From: Marsupella aquatica
Taxonomy: Eukaryota > Marchantiophyta
Direction of reading: 5' to 3'
Length of the DNA stretch: 64,000 nucleotides
Assembly: GCA_973895155.1 (NCBI GenBank)
Contig: OZ316891.1
Span: 28,272,001-28,336,000 of the forward strand
Below are positions 32,940 through 45,969 of this stretch, piece after piece (the first letter of the stretch is position 1; each line of letters opens with the position of its first letter). The notes beneath the pieces were generated by a model, which was given only the letters and a program-made list of their open reading frames with translations, did no database searches and was not told where the DNA came from. A program made the position numbers and the translations under genes.

Positions 32940-33700
32940 ACCGAGCCTTCATGTTCGTTTGCCAAACCTCAGCCCAATTGCTGTTGCGCCGCTCCTGTTG
33001 TTGGCGTTCCGGTAGGCGGACGGGGCAGACGATTCGGCATAACGGGCAGAGGCAGACATTAGGGCATAACGGGCAGATACATGCGGGCAGACGAAGGGGC
33101 ATGACGGGCAGATATGTACGGGAAGGGCTAGGGGGACCCGAGCATCGACAGCAGATGACAGATGTGGACGTGATGGGCAGAAATTTAGGCAGAGGTGGGT
33201 GACGGGCAGCAATTTGGGCAGCATGGGCAGCATGGGCAGATACCAGGGCATACAGAGCAAACCCGCGAAAGCAAGCGATAAAAGCAATCGGGTACGGGCA
33301 GCATGGGGGTCACGGCCCCAACCCCCCAAGGGCAGAAAGGACAGAACGGGCAGGCCGGAGGAGCAGAACGACCAACAAAACAGCATTCGGGCATGACGGG
33401 CAGATAGTGGGGCAGGCTTGGGGACCGGAGCAAAGAACAAACGAACAGCAATTGGGCTGAGGTTTGGGCTGCCCAAATGTCTGCCCGTCTGCCAAATTGC
33501 CCATTCGGGCAGCATGGGCAGATACAAGGGCATACCAGGCTGACCCGAAAAAGCAAGCGATAAGAAGGAATCGGGTACTGGCAGCATGAGGGTCAGCAAG
33601 CGCACGGCCCAAAGGGCACCAGGGGCAGCACGGGCAGGAGGGGGGAACCCGAGCAGAGCTGCGAGAAACGAACAACCAACAGCAATCGCCCAATTGGGCT
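32940..33700. repeat. GGGCAG-rich complex repeat block
   Basis: Dozens of gggca/gggcag motifs at irregular spacing. Longer direct repeats occur at about 33216-33300 and 33508-33590 (gggcagcatgggcagatac, then gcaagcgataa, then atcgggtac). A perfect 22-bp inverted pair (aaacctcagccc... at ~32964 and ...gggctgaggttt at ~33450) brackets part of it. Frames up to 268 codons on the minus strand arise from the repetition and are Pro/Cys/Leu-rich; I reject them as genes. Confidence 0.75.
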
Positions 33701-35643
33701 CTCTCTCTACATCCATGCAAGATTTGATCAAGATGAAGGGCCTCGTCGAGTACACGCTGAGAGCTTTGCGTGTTGAAGTGGGCGTTGTTGCATCCCGACT
33801 GACTCACTCACTGCTTGATTGATTGATTGAAAAGCAACTGTAGAGAACGATCGAATTGCTGACTTGCTCTTCGAGTAAATCTCCCACACTTTGGCTCCGT
33901 TTCGACTTTCCTTGCGTTGCCAAGAGAGTCATCAATCAAGACCAATCCGTCATACTCTAGCTGAACACCTGCAGTAGAGAGCAGTACAGCTCCTCCTACA
34001 GTAGGTGGGGTTAGATGGTGGGAAAGGGTGACTGAACGATTGGGGTGCCTGGACTCGAGGTTTTCCAAAAGTTAATCGTCGGTAGTAATCTACTGTAATC
34101 TACTGTAGTGATCACTTTTAATGGTCCATGTCTGAGTGAGTTAGGTGCCTCTACAGATTCCCTCGCTCCCTTAAAAAGACGATTCGATTCTATTGTTGTT
34201 TTCTTTTCCGTCTTTGGAGCCAGTCGGTCCCCCTACAGCTATGATTTGAAGGATTGAATTGGGCTGCTCCCTCGCGTGCATCCGCTTCTGAATGAGGGAG
34301 CCAGCGCACCTGCTTTGCCTGGTGCGGTGCGGTGTGGTGTGGTATGGTGTGGTGTGGTCACCTCGAAAGCTCGACGGCCTAGCCAAAACAGTCCAGGAGG
34401 CGGAAAGTGCAGCTGTTGTGATGGTGCGGTGAAAGTTCAATCGACTTCGAGGTGAAAGGCCGATCGACTGATTTTGCGTGAGTCCTTCCTCCTCCTCCTC
34501 TTGGCTATCTGCCCACTCCGCCAGCCGTAGCACATCGCCTCGAAGCCCTCTTTCTTGCGTTTCGAGAGAGAGCTTTCCATGATGCCAAGAGACGACCGAG
34601 AGCAGGATTGAGCACCTACCTCAATTTACCTGCGGCAGAGTGCAGAGTTTGCAGCCTTGACGGGGGAAAGGGATTGACTGCAACGATTGACCGGCGTGAG
34701 CTGCCTCTGCACGTACTGTGTTTGCAGACCAAGAGAGAGGGAGTGAAGGATTGAGTACAGCAATCCAGCAAGGAGACGTCAAGATTTGGGTCCATGAAGA
34801 TTTCATCACCGAGAGATTTGTGGTCGGGTTGACGACAAGTTTCAGATGGCTGGAAACCTTGACTGTTCGACTGATTGGAAATAAGACAGCGTAGGGCTGG
34901 TCGTCTTGCCATGTGGACAGGACTGGGAACTCCGTTGAACGTGAAGGAAATGTAGAATATTACTGTAAGTTGGGTCTGGATCCACATGCGTAACTATTGT
35001 ACGTCTTCCCTTCTTAGCTTGCCATTCGTCAGTCTAGTCGCGCATTGTTGGAAGTTAAAGCAGCTGCAACTTCTTTGATGTGGGTTGAATTTCCAAATGA
35101 TTGACTGTACATCTTAGCACGGATTGACTGTCCGGTTGACAACGCGTGAGTGACGTTCAATCAATGAATGCAGCCACATTTTGAATCATTTTGATGTGTG
35201 ATTACCAGCAGGGGTGAGTGACCCATATATCCAATTGAGTCTTCCATCGATCCCCACACATGTTCTCCCTGGACATTGAATTCTTGGCTCCACTTTGCTT
35301 TCGTATTCTTGTCTGTCTGAAGAATATACCGAAGGAATTTCCTCAAGAAGTTTTCTACTTTTGCTGGTTTGCGAGTTGCGAGTGGCCTGGCCTTTCAGTG
35401 CGATTGTAGATTTTACATAGTTGAGCACTCCCATGAAAGGTATACTGACGATTTCCTGGATCGACTTCAGGAGTTGTGGAAGAAAAGGGCATGCGCGAGA
35501 GAATTCGGTATGTACGTGAAAAGGGCGATGTCCGGGCCACGACCTTTGGGTACCTGGCAGAGGTGAAATAGTTGGTTTGTGATAGAGGCATTCATCCACG
35601 GAATCGAAGTCGGTGAGAGGGCTGTGGAACGTTTCGATCCATC
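33701..35643. other. Upstream region of the TBL gene
   Basis: No coding region. It contains a (ggtgt)n microsatellite at about 34320-34361 and a short cctcctcctcctc run near 34488. The last few hundred bases before 35644 are presumably promoter and 5' UTR; no clear TATA box. Confidence 0.4.
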
Positions 35644-38600
35644 ATGGGAGCGCATCAGTTGAAGAAGATGGCTCAGAGTCGGGTCAACAGCCATAATCAT
35701 CATAATGGTGGGACGCACAGTTGCCTTGACTACATGCCAAGGCACTGGAGTGTGTACACCCTCGCCTTCTCCACAGCTTCGCTTCTTTTGTTCTGTTTCT
35801 TGTTCTACGATATGCAGTCGTCGCCCACTTCCCTCCTGCTGCATGCAAGTCGCCATATGGGGGCCCTAAAAGCTCAGGTGGGCGACTCCTACTTTTTCAC
35901 CACCGCCAGCCAAGCGGCCCCCTCTGACGTTGTCGTCGGGAATCGCTCAGAGTCTGAGACATTGATCGAGGAGGTGCAAGCACATCAAGTCCAGCTGCCG
36001 AGGAACAAAACTGAACAAAAGGTGTTGCTCAGCGACGAGGATGTGCAGTTCATTAAATCAGAATTTGAGGCATCCAATGATTCCGCCCTTACAACCACAC
36101 CGGAGGAAGGTACCTCCCTCGCAACGCCGGCGCAGAAAACTGTTTTGGAGGAGGTAGTCACAGAAGAGGATTCAGAGGGCGGCAAAGCTGTGATCGAATC
36201 GGAAACTGTAGTTCTCGATACTCCGTTCTCTTCTGCAAGTGAGGAAGGCTCGAAGGACAGTGTCAGCACACAGAAGGCCGAGAAGGACGTGGATTCCTCT
36301 ACCGAGGAGAATCCTGAAGACGCTGGCATTGCGGATGACAAAGTGGTAGAGGACGCTGCAGGAGCTCTGGAGGAAGAGGTGCCGTACGAGTCGTCAGTCA
36401 CCGACAGTATATGCGATTGGTCCCAAGGGAAGTGGGTCTATGATGAGAATTATCCACTCTATCAACCCAACACCTGTCCCTTTATGGATGGAGGATTTAG
36501 GTGCGTGGAGAACGGAAGGCCCAGTAGTGAATTTCAGAAGTGGAGATGGCAACCTCATGGCTGTGACTTACCTAAGTGAGTTCCCTCTTTACTCTTCTAA
36601 TCTTGCAGACTGATATCTTCCCCTGCATAAAATCCTTCTAACGGCATCTGCAGAGATTTCCACCGTGACTCCATCGATGAATTCGATGGCATTGCATTTT
36701 CTGAAGCCTTCCAATCCTAAGGGTCAGCAAGCATGACTTTGTTTCTGGCTTTCCCCTTCAAAACGCTGTTGACGGTGAAAAACTTGGGTTGGACGCATAC
36801 GATGGTCCTTGTTGTCAATGCCTTCCAATCTGTCAGGCCAGCAAGCAGGATTTAGTTTGTTTATTCCGTTTCCTCTGATCGAAAAGAAAATCTGTTGAAG
36901 ATGACAATTTCTGGGGTTGATTAATCGCATGGTTTGTGCCATTTTGTGATAAATACGATTGGGCCACCCGACAGGCCATAATGCAGAACATTTCCAATCG
37001 CAGTTGAGGCAAAATGTGAGCAACTACATGATCTGTCTATTACAGTAAGGAGATATGATGCCATGATCAGTTGTGTAAATTTATTGCGTGGGCTGTCGTG
37101 ACTCGAATTCTTCCGGATTTCGAATAGAAGGCCCCCAACAAGAGCAGACTACATCACCACAGTTTGTCACTAGTGCTGTTCTCGTGTGAAACGCTATCGT
37201 TGGAGATTCTTCCTCGGAGTCTTCAGAGGGCTTGTAAGCATTCTTGCGGGATATGTTTACTGAGTATCTATCGTATGTGAAACAGATTCGATGCGAAGGA
37301 TATTTTGGAGAGGTTGAGAGACAGTCGGATGGTCTTCGTAGGCGACTCGATTGGCCGAAACAACTGGGAATCAATGTTGTGCATGCTGTCTAACGTTGTG
37401 GCCAACAAGTCCAAAGTCTATGAGATCAATGGCGAGGAGATCACGAAGCACAGTGGGTTCCTCATATATCGTTTCGAGGATTACAATTGCACGGTCGAGT
37501 ACTACCGGTCTCCCCATCTTGTGCCGCAAGGGAGAGCTGCTCCCAACAGCGATCCAAGAATTAAGAGCACCCTGAAGCTGGACATTATGGACTGGTCGAG
37601 CAGCAGGTGGAGCACGGCTGACATTGTCATCTTCAACACAGGGCATTGGTGGAGCTACGAGAAGACCGTGCGTGGGTGAGTGCTCCATTCCATCCCAACA
37701 AAAGTAGAATTATCCTGTTGCGTTTCCGATGATCCAGAACAAAGATAGGATTATCCCCACTGCCATCTGAGCATGGCCGGTCCTGGGAATTAATATTAAA
37801 AGGTCGTACTCGGAAAGCCTGTCATTAATTTTGCACAGTAATCCTGACGGTGGTGAAATCGGGGTGAATGCATCTTGACCGTAGGTGTCTAACACCGTCG
37901 CTAGTCTTTTGGAATTGAGTTGTCCACAATAATGCAGACGCATACAGTCAAGTCAGGATTCTGCTCCTCTATAGTTCACCATAAGAAAGTAGGAGGAATA
38001 GTCCTCTAGTTTTGTTTATTTTGAAGTGGAGAAAATTCTGTTCACTAGACTCGGATGTCACCCTCTATTCGAAGTCGAGCCAAGCAGGGCCAGCTGTGGA
38101 CAATCAGTTCATCTCCCCTGTTTCACTTTAGTGCACTTTCCTGAGGTTTTGAAGTGGATTAAGGGAATGAACAAGGTTTAAACTCTAGATCTGGAACTCG
38201 ATTGGCCATCGGCAGCAACTTCTTGTCTGGCTTACGTCTGGGGTAGTAACTTAAGCAAATCTACTGAAAGCTGGGGTCTGGAAGAAACAAGGACCGCACA
38301 AGGTTTTGGAGACAAAAGAGGGGGAGAGAAAAGGTAGTGGAATGCCACATGTGAAGGAAAACCATGTCTACAGTGTATCATCGGCCCAATCCCTTTACAG
38401 CCCCTCTTCCCAGAACCGAGCTTTGCCAGCTGTCCAGGGTGGGCCGTCGGATAGTTTGTGTCAGAATAGTGCAGTCTGGGTGCGGCTTTGGTTTGATCTC
38501 CTTTGGTAGTTTGTACCTGTAGTGTCCAGGCTTTTCAGATAAGGAACAGTTTGGCCTGCAAAGTACTTGAGTTCTGACAAGTTGATTTGCTCCTTCCCTT

Positions 38601-40762
38601 TTACTATCTTTGTAAGTTTGTAGCCTAGTTCTGACTATACGAGGAATATTCTTTGGCGACAGACTTGATTCGTTAATATCGGTTGCCTTTTATATAACTA
38701 TTTAGCCAGGTCCAACTATTGAACGTTCCGAACTTGGTTTCCAGTGATTATTCATCACCTTGTAGCCTGAGAATGATTGGAGGTAGTTCTTGAGAAGCAC
38801 AAGTGCCTACAGTAGACTCTTCCGAAAAATGGTTTGGGCAGAAAATCAGAGATCTAGGTACGTAGCTACAAATTTTCAAATATATTTTAAGATTGTTTTT
38901 TCACTGTCAATCTTTAGTTGTGTCAATTCCTTAGGCATCGTCATATTGCTTTTCCTCTCCTGGGAGTATTACTGTTCGTGTTCTGGAATGAAGTCGAAAG
39001 CTCTGTCACTGGATAAGGACGTCGAAAGCTCGAAAGGCATACTTTCTAGGGAGTCGGGCAGACGCCAGGACCGTGATAACTGATGACGACGAGAACTGCC
39101 TTGTCTTTTGAGAGTTTTCAGAAAGATGTCTACGGACGTACTCGATGCAATAATCACTGTACCATGGCATTACTACTCGTACGCCATCAGAGTTTACTCG
39201 TATATGCTGCCATTTATATATTACTCCTCGTTAGAAGTGAAACATACAAACATGGCAAAACGGAGGCGAGCCTACGACATTCTCTTCACGCTTTCCTTTG
39301 GGCTGTTCCAATTCCTTAAGTATGACTATTTTCTAGCAGCATGTCTGCCGCCGCCGGCTGAAACTTGGAACTGAATTCCAGATCTCGTGGATGAACAGTT
39401 AAGTTCTCCTCATTTTGTTCGAGAATGTGCGGGCTTAGTGTTGTTGACGGCAGGTCTTCGCTAGAAGGGCCATTGAAAAGGAAATCCGATGGATTTTGCG
39501 CGGGATGAGTGCCGAATTTTTGGTTGGGATGAGCCCTTTAGGGATCTTGGAACCATTTCCAAGGTTTATACCGTAGTCCTGTGGAGCAAATGCAGTTGCC
39601 TTGTCAAGCGACTGAAAGGTTCACTAAGAATTCTGAGCTGTGGAATATTGTGGCTCCATATATTGCCCAAAATGTCCCAAAATGTTCTGTTGCCCTGCTC
39701 CGGATATGGTCTAATTGTATTTTGGCTTTTCCCATATGATTTTGAGTCCAGAGGAATTGAGATATACACTCTTAATTTCTAAGGTCTACAGGGGAGGGCT
39801 AGAAATATGGATATGAATTTAGAATGCCTTTTACCAAACCGCAGGGTCGCGTTTTTTCAAAATCCCAGCGTTAGAGCACACTTTGCGTTTCACATTTTAA
39901 ACCTCGAGATTGATTTTTGTTTTCATTCATGCGTGGCTGTGTTCACCTGATTTGGACGATGGAGGATTTTGTCGATCTAACTAATGGATTCGTGGTCGTG
40001 CGTGATTACAGATGGAATCTCTTTCAAGAAAAACAGACCGTTTATATGAACATGACGGTAGGGGAAGCGTTTACAAGAGCCATGCGGACTGTGGCCCGCT
40101 TTGTTGAGGAAAAGATGGATCCTTCCAAGTCCCAAGTCTTCTTCAGAAGTTACGCTCCTGTCCACTTCAAGTAAGTTGCTCACATCCTTGAGCTAATGAC
40201 CTTCTTACATGCCAGCTTTTGAGCTAGTTTGTCAAACCTTGTAATTGGCTGCGTCCATTCATTCAGTTCTGTTTCACATGGAGTAGGTTTTCTTCTGAGT
40301 CTTCCTCCGCCACTGGGTGGAGCATTATCCTATACCTTAATGCTGTTGTCCATTCTCAAATGGTATTGGCCCAGTGAATTATATTGAACATCTGATTGGA
40401 TTATTTGTGGTTGCAGAGGTGGAACTTGGGACCATGGCGGTCATTGCCATAACGATCAGAAACCCCTGCAGAAGTTCCCTTTCATCTGGGAGGACAAAAC
40501 ACCCAGCGTAATGATTGCACACGTAATGTCGACGAACGTGAAAAACCCAATCAACTTTGTAAACATCACCTACTTGTCAGATTTGAGGCCTGATGGCCAC
40601 TCTTCAAGATATCAAAGAGTGCCCCCTTCTCCCGTGAATCATCAGGATTGCAGTCACTGGTGCTTGCCAGGAGTTCCAGACACTTGGAACGAACTTGTGC
40701 TTGCAACTCTCCTGAAGAACGGGCGAGGAAAATGGGGCAGTCGCAACCAGTTGGAGAGCTAG
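35644..40762 (+). CDS. Trichome-birefringence-like (TBL/PMR5-type) polysaccharide O-acetyltransferase, four exons
   Basis: Exons 35644-36575, 37286-37675, 40012-40170 and 40417-40762 join in frame with GT-AG borders to give 608 residues. The protein is a type II membrane protein. It has a cytosolic tail, one membrane segment (about residues 38-56), and a long acidic Ser/Thr/Glu-rich stem. Then come the PMR5N cysteine domain ([33 protein letters not shown]), the catalytic GDS motif ([19 protein letters not shown]), a conserved HWWSYEK and [10 protein letters not shown], and the DxxH motif ([17 protein letters not shown]). TBL proteins transfer acetyl groups to cell-wall polymers such as xylan, mannan or pectin in the Golgi; the substrate here cannot be told. 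Intron 2 is long (2336 bp). All motifs are intact, so the gene looks functional. Confidence 0.93.
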
Positions 40763-41285
40763 GTTGCTGCGGATGTTTCACAGCCCAGGGATTCGGCGCT
40801 GGATCACCTGGACTGCCTCGAACATTTTGTAGACCATCACCAAGATAATTGAGACGCTCTTAAATTACTACCTCAGTTTGAGGTCGGCTCCCTTTTCTTC
40901 CACCTTCCATCCTCCTAGAAAGGTTTTACGTAGTCGATAAGTCTTTTGCCGGTAGTCCTGTCCTGGAGGAATCCCCTGGAAAATCTTTTCCTGTTGTCAA
41001 TTTCTCAGCTAGATTCCTGAGAACAACGCCACTCTGGCGGGACCAGACGAACTTCAAAGCGAAATCTTCAGATTCACATGTTATGAGCTGCATCATGTAG
41101 CCACAGCTCCCATTGATTAGGGTGGCTGTCAGATAAGGTGGCCAACTGCCTCCTTTGGGAAAGCAAAACTGAGTTACGTTTCAGCCTTCCTGCACAACAG
41201 TGCCTTGTAAATAGAACACCTATGAAGGCTTACAGTTGCCTTCTTCACAACGAAACGTACCCTATTCATTCCTTGTACTTGGAAA

Positions 41286-41291
41286 AATAAA
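41286..41291 (+). promoter_or_regulatory. Candidate polyadenylation signal of the TBL gene
   Basis: aataaa about 520 bp after the TBL stop codon, in sequence otherwise without genes (40763-42340). Position is plausible for a plant 3' UTR; not proven. Confidence 0.35.
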
Positions 41292-42340
41292 TCATGGAGT
41301 TCCTTTGTCCCTGATCAGGATTTTAGGTTTTGATATCATGATCTCTGTGACAAAGAAATTTTATTCATTTTAATTGAACTTTGATTGTGAATTCTGGTTG
41401 TGTGCCTGGGGCTAGTGAACACCGTGTTTTCCATAACCTTTCATTGCGTTTGGTGTCCAGAGTTCGCTGCGAGTATTGTTTGTTTTGCGTAAATGTGGAA
41501 TGCAGTTCTAGAGGAAAGATTCTTACGTCGAAACTTCATGTCTCTCGAGCATAAATCTGGTCGCCCTGTGGGAAACTTTGGAATCTTACGAAAAACTGTG
41601 TCGTCCTATGGGAATCGATGTAAGTCCGCTTGTTAATACGAGTTCGTAGACCTAAGCACACGCATTTAAGAGGAGAGGCAGGACTCAAATGTTTGTGCCC
41701 CAGATTCAGGAACATGAACGAAAGGAGCATAATTTCTTTGAAGCTATCCAACTTAGTATGTTCTCATGGTTGAGAAAGGCAATTATTGATCCATTCTCAG
41801 CAAGTGCACAATGATTGTATCTCGAGCTCTTTCTGTAGCTAAGGTATGAGCAGTGTTTGACACTCATCGATGGGTCTTCTTGTAGAGAGTTTGTTTACAG
41901 CCGGCCAGGGGACTGTTTAGAGAACAATCTGGGCACCCGAGAAGAGGATGCTCAGGGTACACATGTTCGAATTCTGATAAAGTTACGCAACGTAGGTCCT
42001 TTTGCTGGATGTGCGTGCTTCAATGGTTGGTGAAGGGCCTTTAGTACACGCTGGATCCTATGTGCGAAAGGATTACACAGGATATGTCATTTGATACATT
42101 GACCGCTTCAATTTCATCCTTAAAACAGATTACTGTTGTGATTGAATGTCCCTACCGTATGAAGCTAATGAATGAATCAGTCTCCCAGATCCATCCTATT
42201 CATTTCACATAGTGTTGTACATTCACAGCTCTGAAATGTCCAGCATGTGTTATTCGCTTTACATAAGCATACATGAGGGCGGGGTCCACGTACGAACTAA
42301 TTCATCAAAATTTCAATCCTCTTCATTTCCATCATCTTCT

Positions 42341-45300
42341 CTATCCAGCTCCACAACTTATGATCCGCACTAGTGTTCGCATGACTCGTTTTCGCATAAC
42401 TCTTGCACTTGATCTAACACTACCAGCAGAGTCCGTGCCGGTTTCCTCAAAATCCACTTCATTTCCATCATGTCCTCTATGCAGATCCAAACCAATAAAA
42501 TCCGAAATAGTTTTCCCGTACGGCTTGCAAATAAGATACAATCGTTGATCTCCGGCACTGAAGCGTTCAGAAGGAGAGCTCGCGCAGGCTCCAGGCAGGC
42601 CTATGTCCCGTCCACAAGCACGAAAACGTATTTCCGGGAACAGCTTTGTGGCCAACTTGCTGTCCAGCACATATTGAGCCTGTTCTGCTGCTCCACTGCC
42701 AGTCGCCATCGTCCTTGCCTTCTCCCATTCTCCGCACTTGACAAGGTAACCTACATTCAGTGCATAGTGCTTCCCGTAACCCTCCAAGAAGAATTCCAAT
42801 ATGATCCATGAATCCGATGATACGGAAAGCAAGTCAAGCCGTGACGGCGAGGAAATGCTGAAAGACTCCAATGGTGTGCATGTGTGACCCTCGGACGTGG
42901 AGCACCCTCCCTCCACTGAAGAAACCTGACTCACAGAGTGGGACATGTCTTGCAGGCTCCCACACTCCCATATATCGAGCTGCCTCAAGGACGATGGTAA
43001 GGTAGTCAAAGATTCTGGCAACCTCGACAACCGAGGAAGGTCATTTAATTCTAAATACCCGAGCTTGACCAGCTTGCCCAAGCACTCGGGTACCTGTCTG
43101 AGTCTCATCCACTTTCGTATTAGGAGAAATTTTAGACTCGTCAAGATCCCCAAGTCAGAAGGGATCATCTCTGGGAGATCAAAGTATTGCAAGTGCAAAG
43201 TATCAAGCGATGGCAAGTACTGCAATGCACTAAACAGAGTTGGAAGAGAAGATTGTGCGTAGCCTTTGCCACGCAAGGATAGTAGAGTGATCGTTTGAAA
43301 AGCAAGTGATTGAGATGGAAACAAATGAACTCCCAATTGTGATCGGCAATCCCCCGGATCCAGAGCGCTCTCATCTCCGCGGTCTGCAACCTCCTCTGAT
43401 TCCAGGAAAAACCCAGAAGCGTCTAATGGAACTGCTGGCAGCATAAGATTGTTGAGACTTGACAACTTTGCAAAGGACCGTGGGAATCCCCTCCACTTGA
43501 ACGAAGAAACGGCAAAATCTGCCATTGCAGCCAAATTTCCAATATTACTTGGAACAGTCGTTAGTTGCGTGTTCTCCAAATACAAGTGGCTTAGAGACTT
43601 TAGGGTACAGATGGAATCTGGTAGTTTCTCCAACGGAGTATTGCTCAAATGCAGGGTAGCCAAGTTTTGGAGTTGACCTATGCTTTCTGGCAAGGAGTAC
43701 AACTTCGTTTTCACAAGATTGAGGACTACCAAACTTTTGAGATCACTGAAAGACTCTGGCAGGGTAGTTACTGCTGTGCCTCCAAGGTCAAGCTTCCTTA
43801 ACATCGCAAGGCGAGATAGCCCTTGAGGAACTTGCTTCAGCAGTGTGCGGCCAAGCTGCAAGGACGCGAGTCTCTCCAACTTCCCAATGTCCCTAGGAAG
43901 CTTACTCATGCCTGTCCCGTTCGCTCCCAAGTGCTCCATCCAGTTGGGTAGTCCAAATGGCAGCTCTGTTAGCAATTCGCAACCTTCAAGCTCTAACCAA
44001 GTGAGCTTTCGGGCTAGCACAACATCAGGTGGGAGGGACCTCATCAATTTACAATCTAGAAGCTCTAGAGCTGCTAGATTCTCCAAATGGGTGAAATCCA
44101 CAGGGCAAACAACAAACAGGCCATTTTTCCACCTCAAATATACCAAAGATCTCGGCAATTTCAGTCTCGTCCCTTTTGTACTCACGTTTTCGAGTATCAA
44201 GTATTCAAGATGATAATAGTTCTGGAACGTGTTCACTCGAAGCGTAACGAATTCATTCTCTAAGGGATGAAGCAAAAGAGCCGAAGTTTCCAAATTCCCT
44301 GCGAAAGCCGTGCGACTTAAACGTTAGCGCTTCTACGACAAACCATCTAATACTATTACAAAATTTCCCCTCAAATTTGTCAAATATTCAAGAGAGTGGA
44401 GTTATTGTTAACATTTACGTTGTACAATGTCTTGAGTTCTTGGAGCGTACTTACCTCATGATTAGTTATCAACCTGCTCGCAGTAGATGAATCAGATATC
44501 CTCTGCCATTTGTCGATGCCAGAGTCCTCCGGACAGGCAATCCTCTTCCCAAGATTTCTCAGATGTTGGTGCATCCGTACGTGACCACTGTCCTCATAGA
44601 CGAAAAATTGCACCTCTAGATTCTGCAATGCTAAGTGAGGTATTCTCCGACACCCCTTCCAGATGCGTTTCGCCAAGGACAATGGAAACCCATGAAAAAT
44701 TGTGGCAATGTCCAGGAAAATCAATCTCTCAGAAGCTTGAAGACCGTCATAACAAAGTTTCAATTTGGCCCAGAGTTTCTCATCATGACCAGCATTAATT
44801 TCTTCAGCTTCTTCTAGCCTCATCACTAATTCGACCCAGAGTTGCCTGTCATAGAAATCCCGCTTACTAATGCAAGCGCCCAAGATCTTCAGAAAAAGAG
44901 GATAATTACCGCACTTCAGTATGGCTAGCTGGATGTACTCCTTCAAATCCTCTGGTCCATCTCCATCCCCAAAAGCATAATGACAAAACAAATCTTTTGA
45001 TTCATCAGGACTCAAGAATTGCACCTGGAAAGTATTCACTGGGCTCCTGAGCCAGGGAATTGTCGTTGCTATACTTGAGGGATTTGTTGTCGTCACAATT
45101 ATTTTACTCGAGCCCTTCTGTAGCCAGGCTGAAATGCACAACGCATCTAGCTGGTCCTGTGAGTCCACATTCGCCAAGACCATCAGAACCTTTCTATTGG
45201 AAAAACGATGAATAATGTCCGACGGATATGGTCCTGACCCTCTGTCAGCTTCTCCCAGCTCTTCTCTAATCTTTCTCAGTGTATATTGTCTTGGGCTTGC

Positions 45301-45969
45301 AGTTGCTTCAATACTGTCCAGAGATACAAAGCAAGCAACTTCATAGTTATGACGTATCTTCTGGAAAACGTGTTGCGCTAACGCTGATTTTCCAGAACCA
45401 CTTAAGCCAACTATGAAGATGGTTGGTCTAGGCCACCAGATTCTCCCCTATTTGGTAAATGTCCATCCTCCCAGACGCCACAGTTTTTGTGGCAGAAGAG
45501 TCATACGAGACTGTGAAAATGCGAGCTTTGGGGAACAATTCCACCAGCCATGTTTGCAGCCAACATTCAGAGTTGTCTCTGCTCATCCACGTTGCAGCGT
45601 AAGGCTCTTTGCAATTGTCTAATTGAAGACCATGAAAGAAAACGACTTCTACTTCTGGCGTTACTTCTGGAGGAGGTTGGTACACATGATACACCATGTC
45701 GTTGAGCTGCAGAAAGCAGATGTGAAAATTAGTCTGAAGGCCAAGGTCGTTCATCCAAGAAACACTAAACTTACATTAACTTCAACAGCACCTTCGACAG
45801 ACCCTGCTTCAAATCCAATCCAAGACATCGCTACATAGCATACGGGTGTATAACATACCTTGGTCAGCTTGGGACTAACAAATTGGGGACTCGGAGCTTC
45901 AACAAAGGACGATTTCTCTTGAATCTTGTTCCATAGAACGAAGAGCGAAGATAACGGAGATTCATCCAT
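42341..45969 (-). pseudogene. Alpha/beta-hydrolase-NB-ARC-LRR immune receptor (NLR), partly deleted
   Basis: Exon 1 is 45969-45859 (MDESPLSSLFVLW), followed by a 152-bp intron (45858-45707). Exon 2 opens with an alpha/beta-hydrolase start (MVYHVYQPPPEV, VVFFHGLQ). After GENLV the second half, including the expected GHSxGG nucleophile elbow, is absent. The NB-ARC follows directly in another frame (TIFIVGLSGSGKSALAQHVF, P-loop). NB-ARC motifs are weakened: kinase-2 reads VLANVD, RNBS-B IIVTTTNP, GLPL-like CGNYPLFLK, and MHD reads MHQ. An intron (44450-44299, using donor gtacgc to keep frame; a stronger gtaagt donor 4 bp earlier does not) leads to ~15 LRRs (44298-42900) and a C-terminal tail ending at 42341. 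NLRs sense pathogens. Because of the frame break near 45425 I call it a pseudogene; an undetected assembly error is the alternative. Confidence 0.78.

Noticed and set aside
32949-33755. 268-codon minus-strand open frame and overlapping frames
   Set aside because: Arises from the GGGCAG repeat block; several frames on both strands are open at once and all are low-complexity Pro/Cys/Leu sequence.
45420-45432. Intron between the hydrolase and NB-ARC parts of the NLR
   Set aside because: Only about ten bases separate the two frames, far too short for a spliceosomal intron; a deletion with frameshift explains it better.
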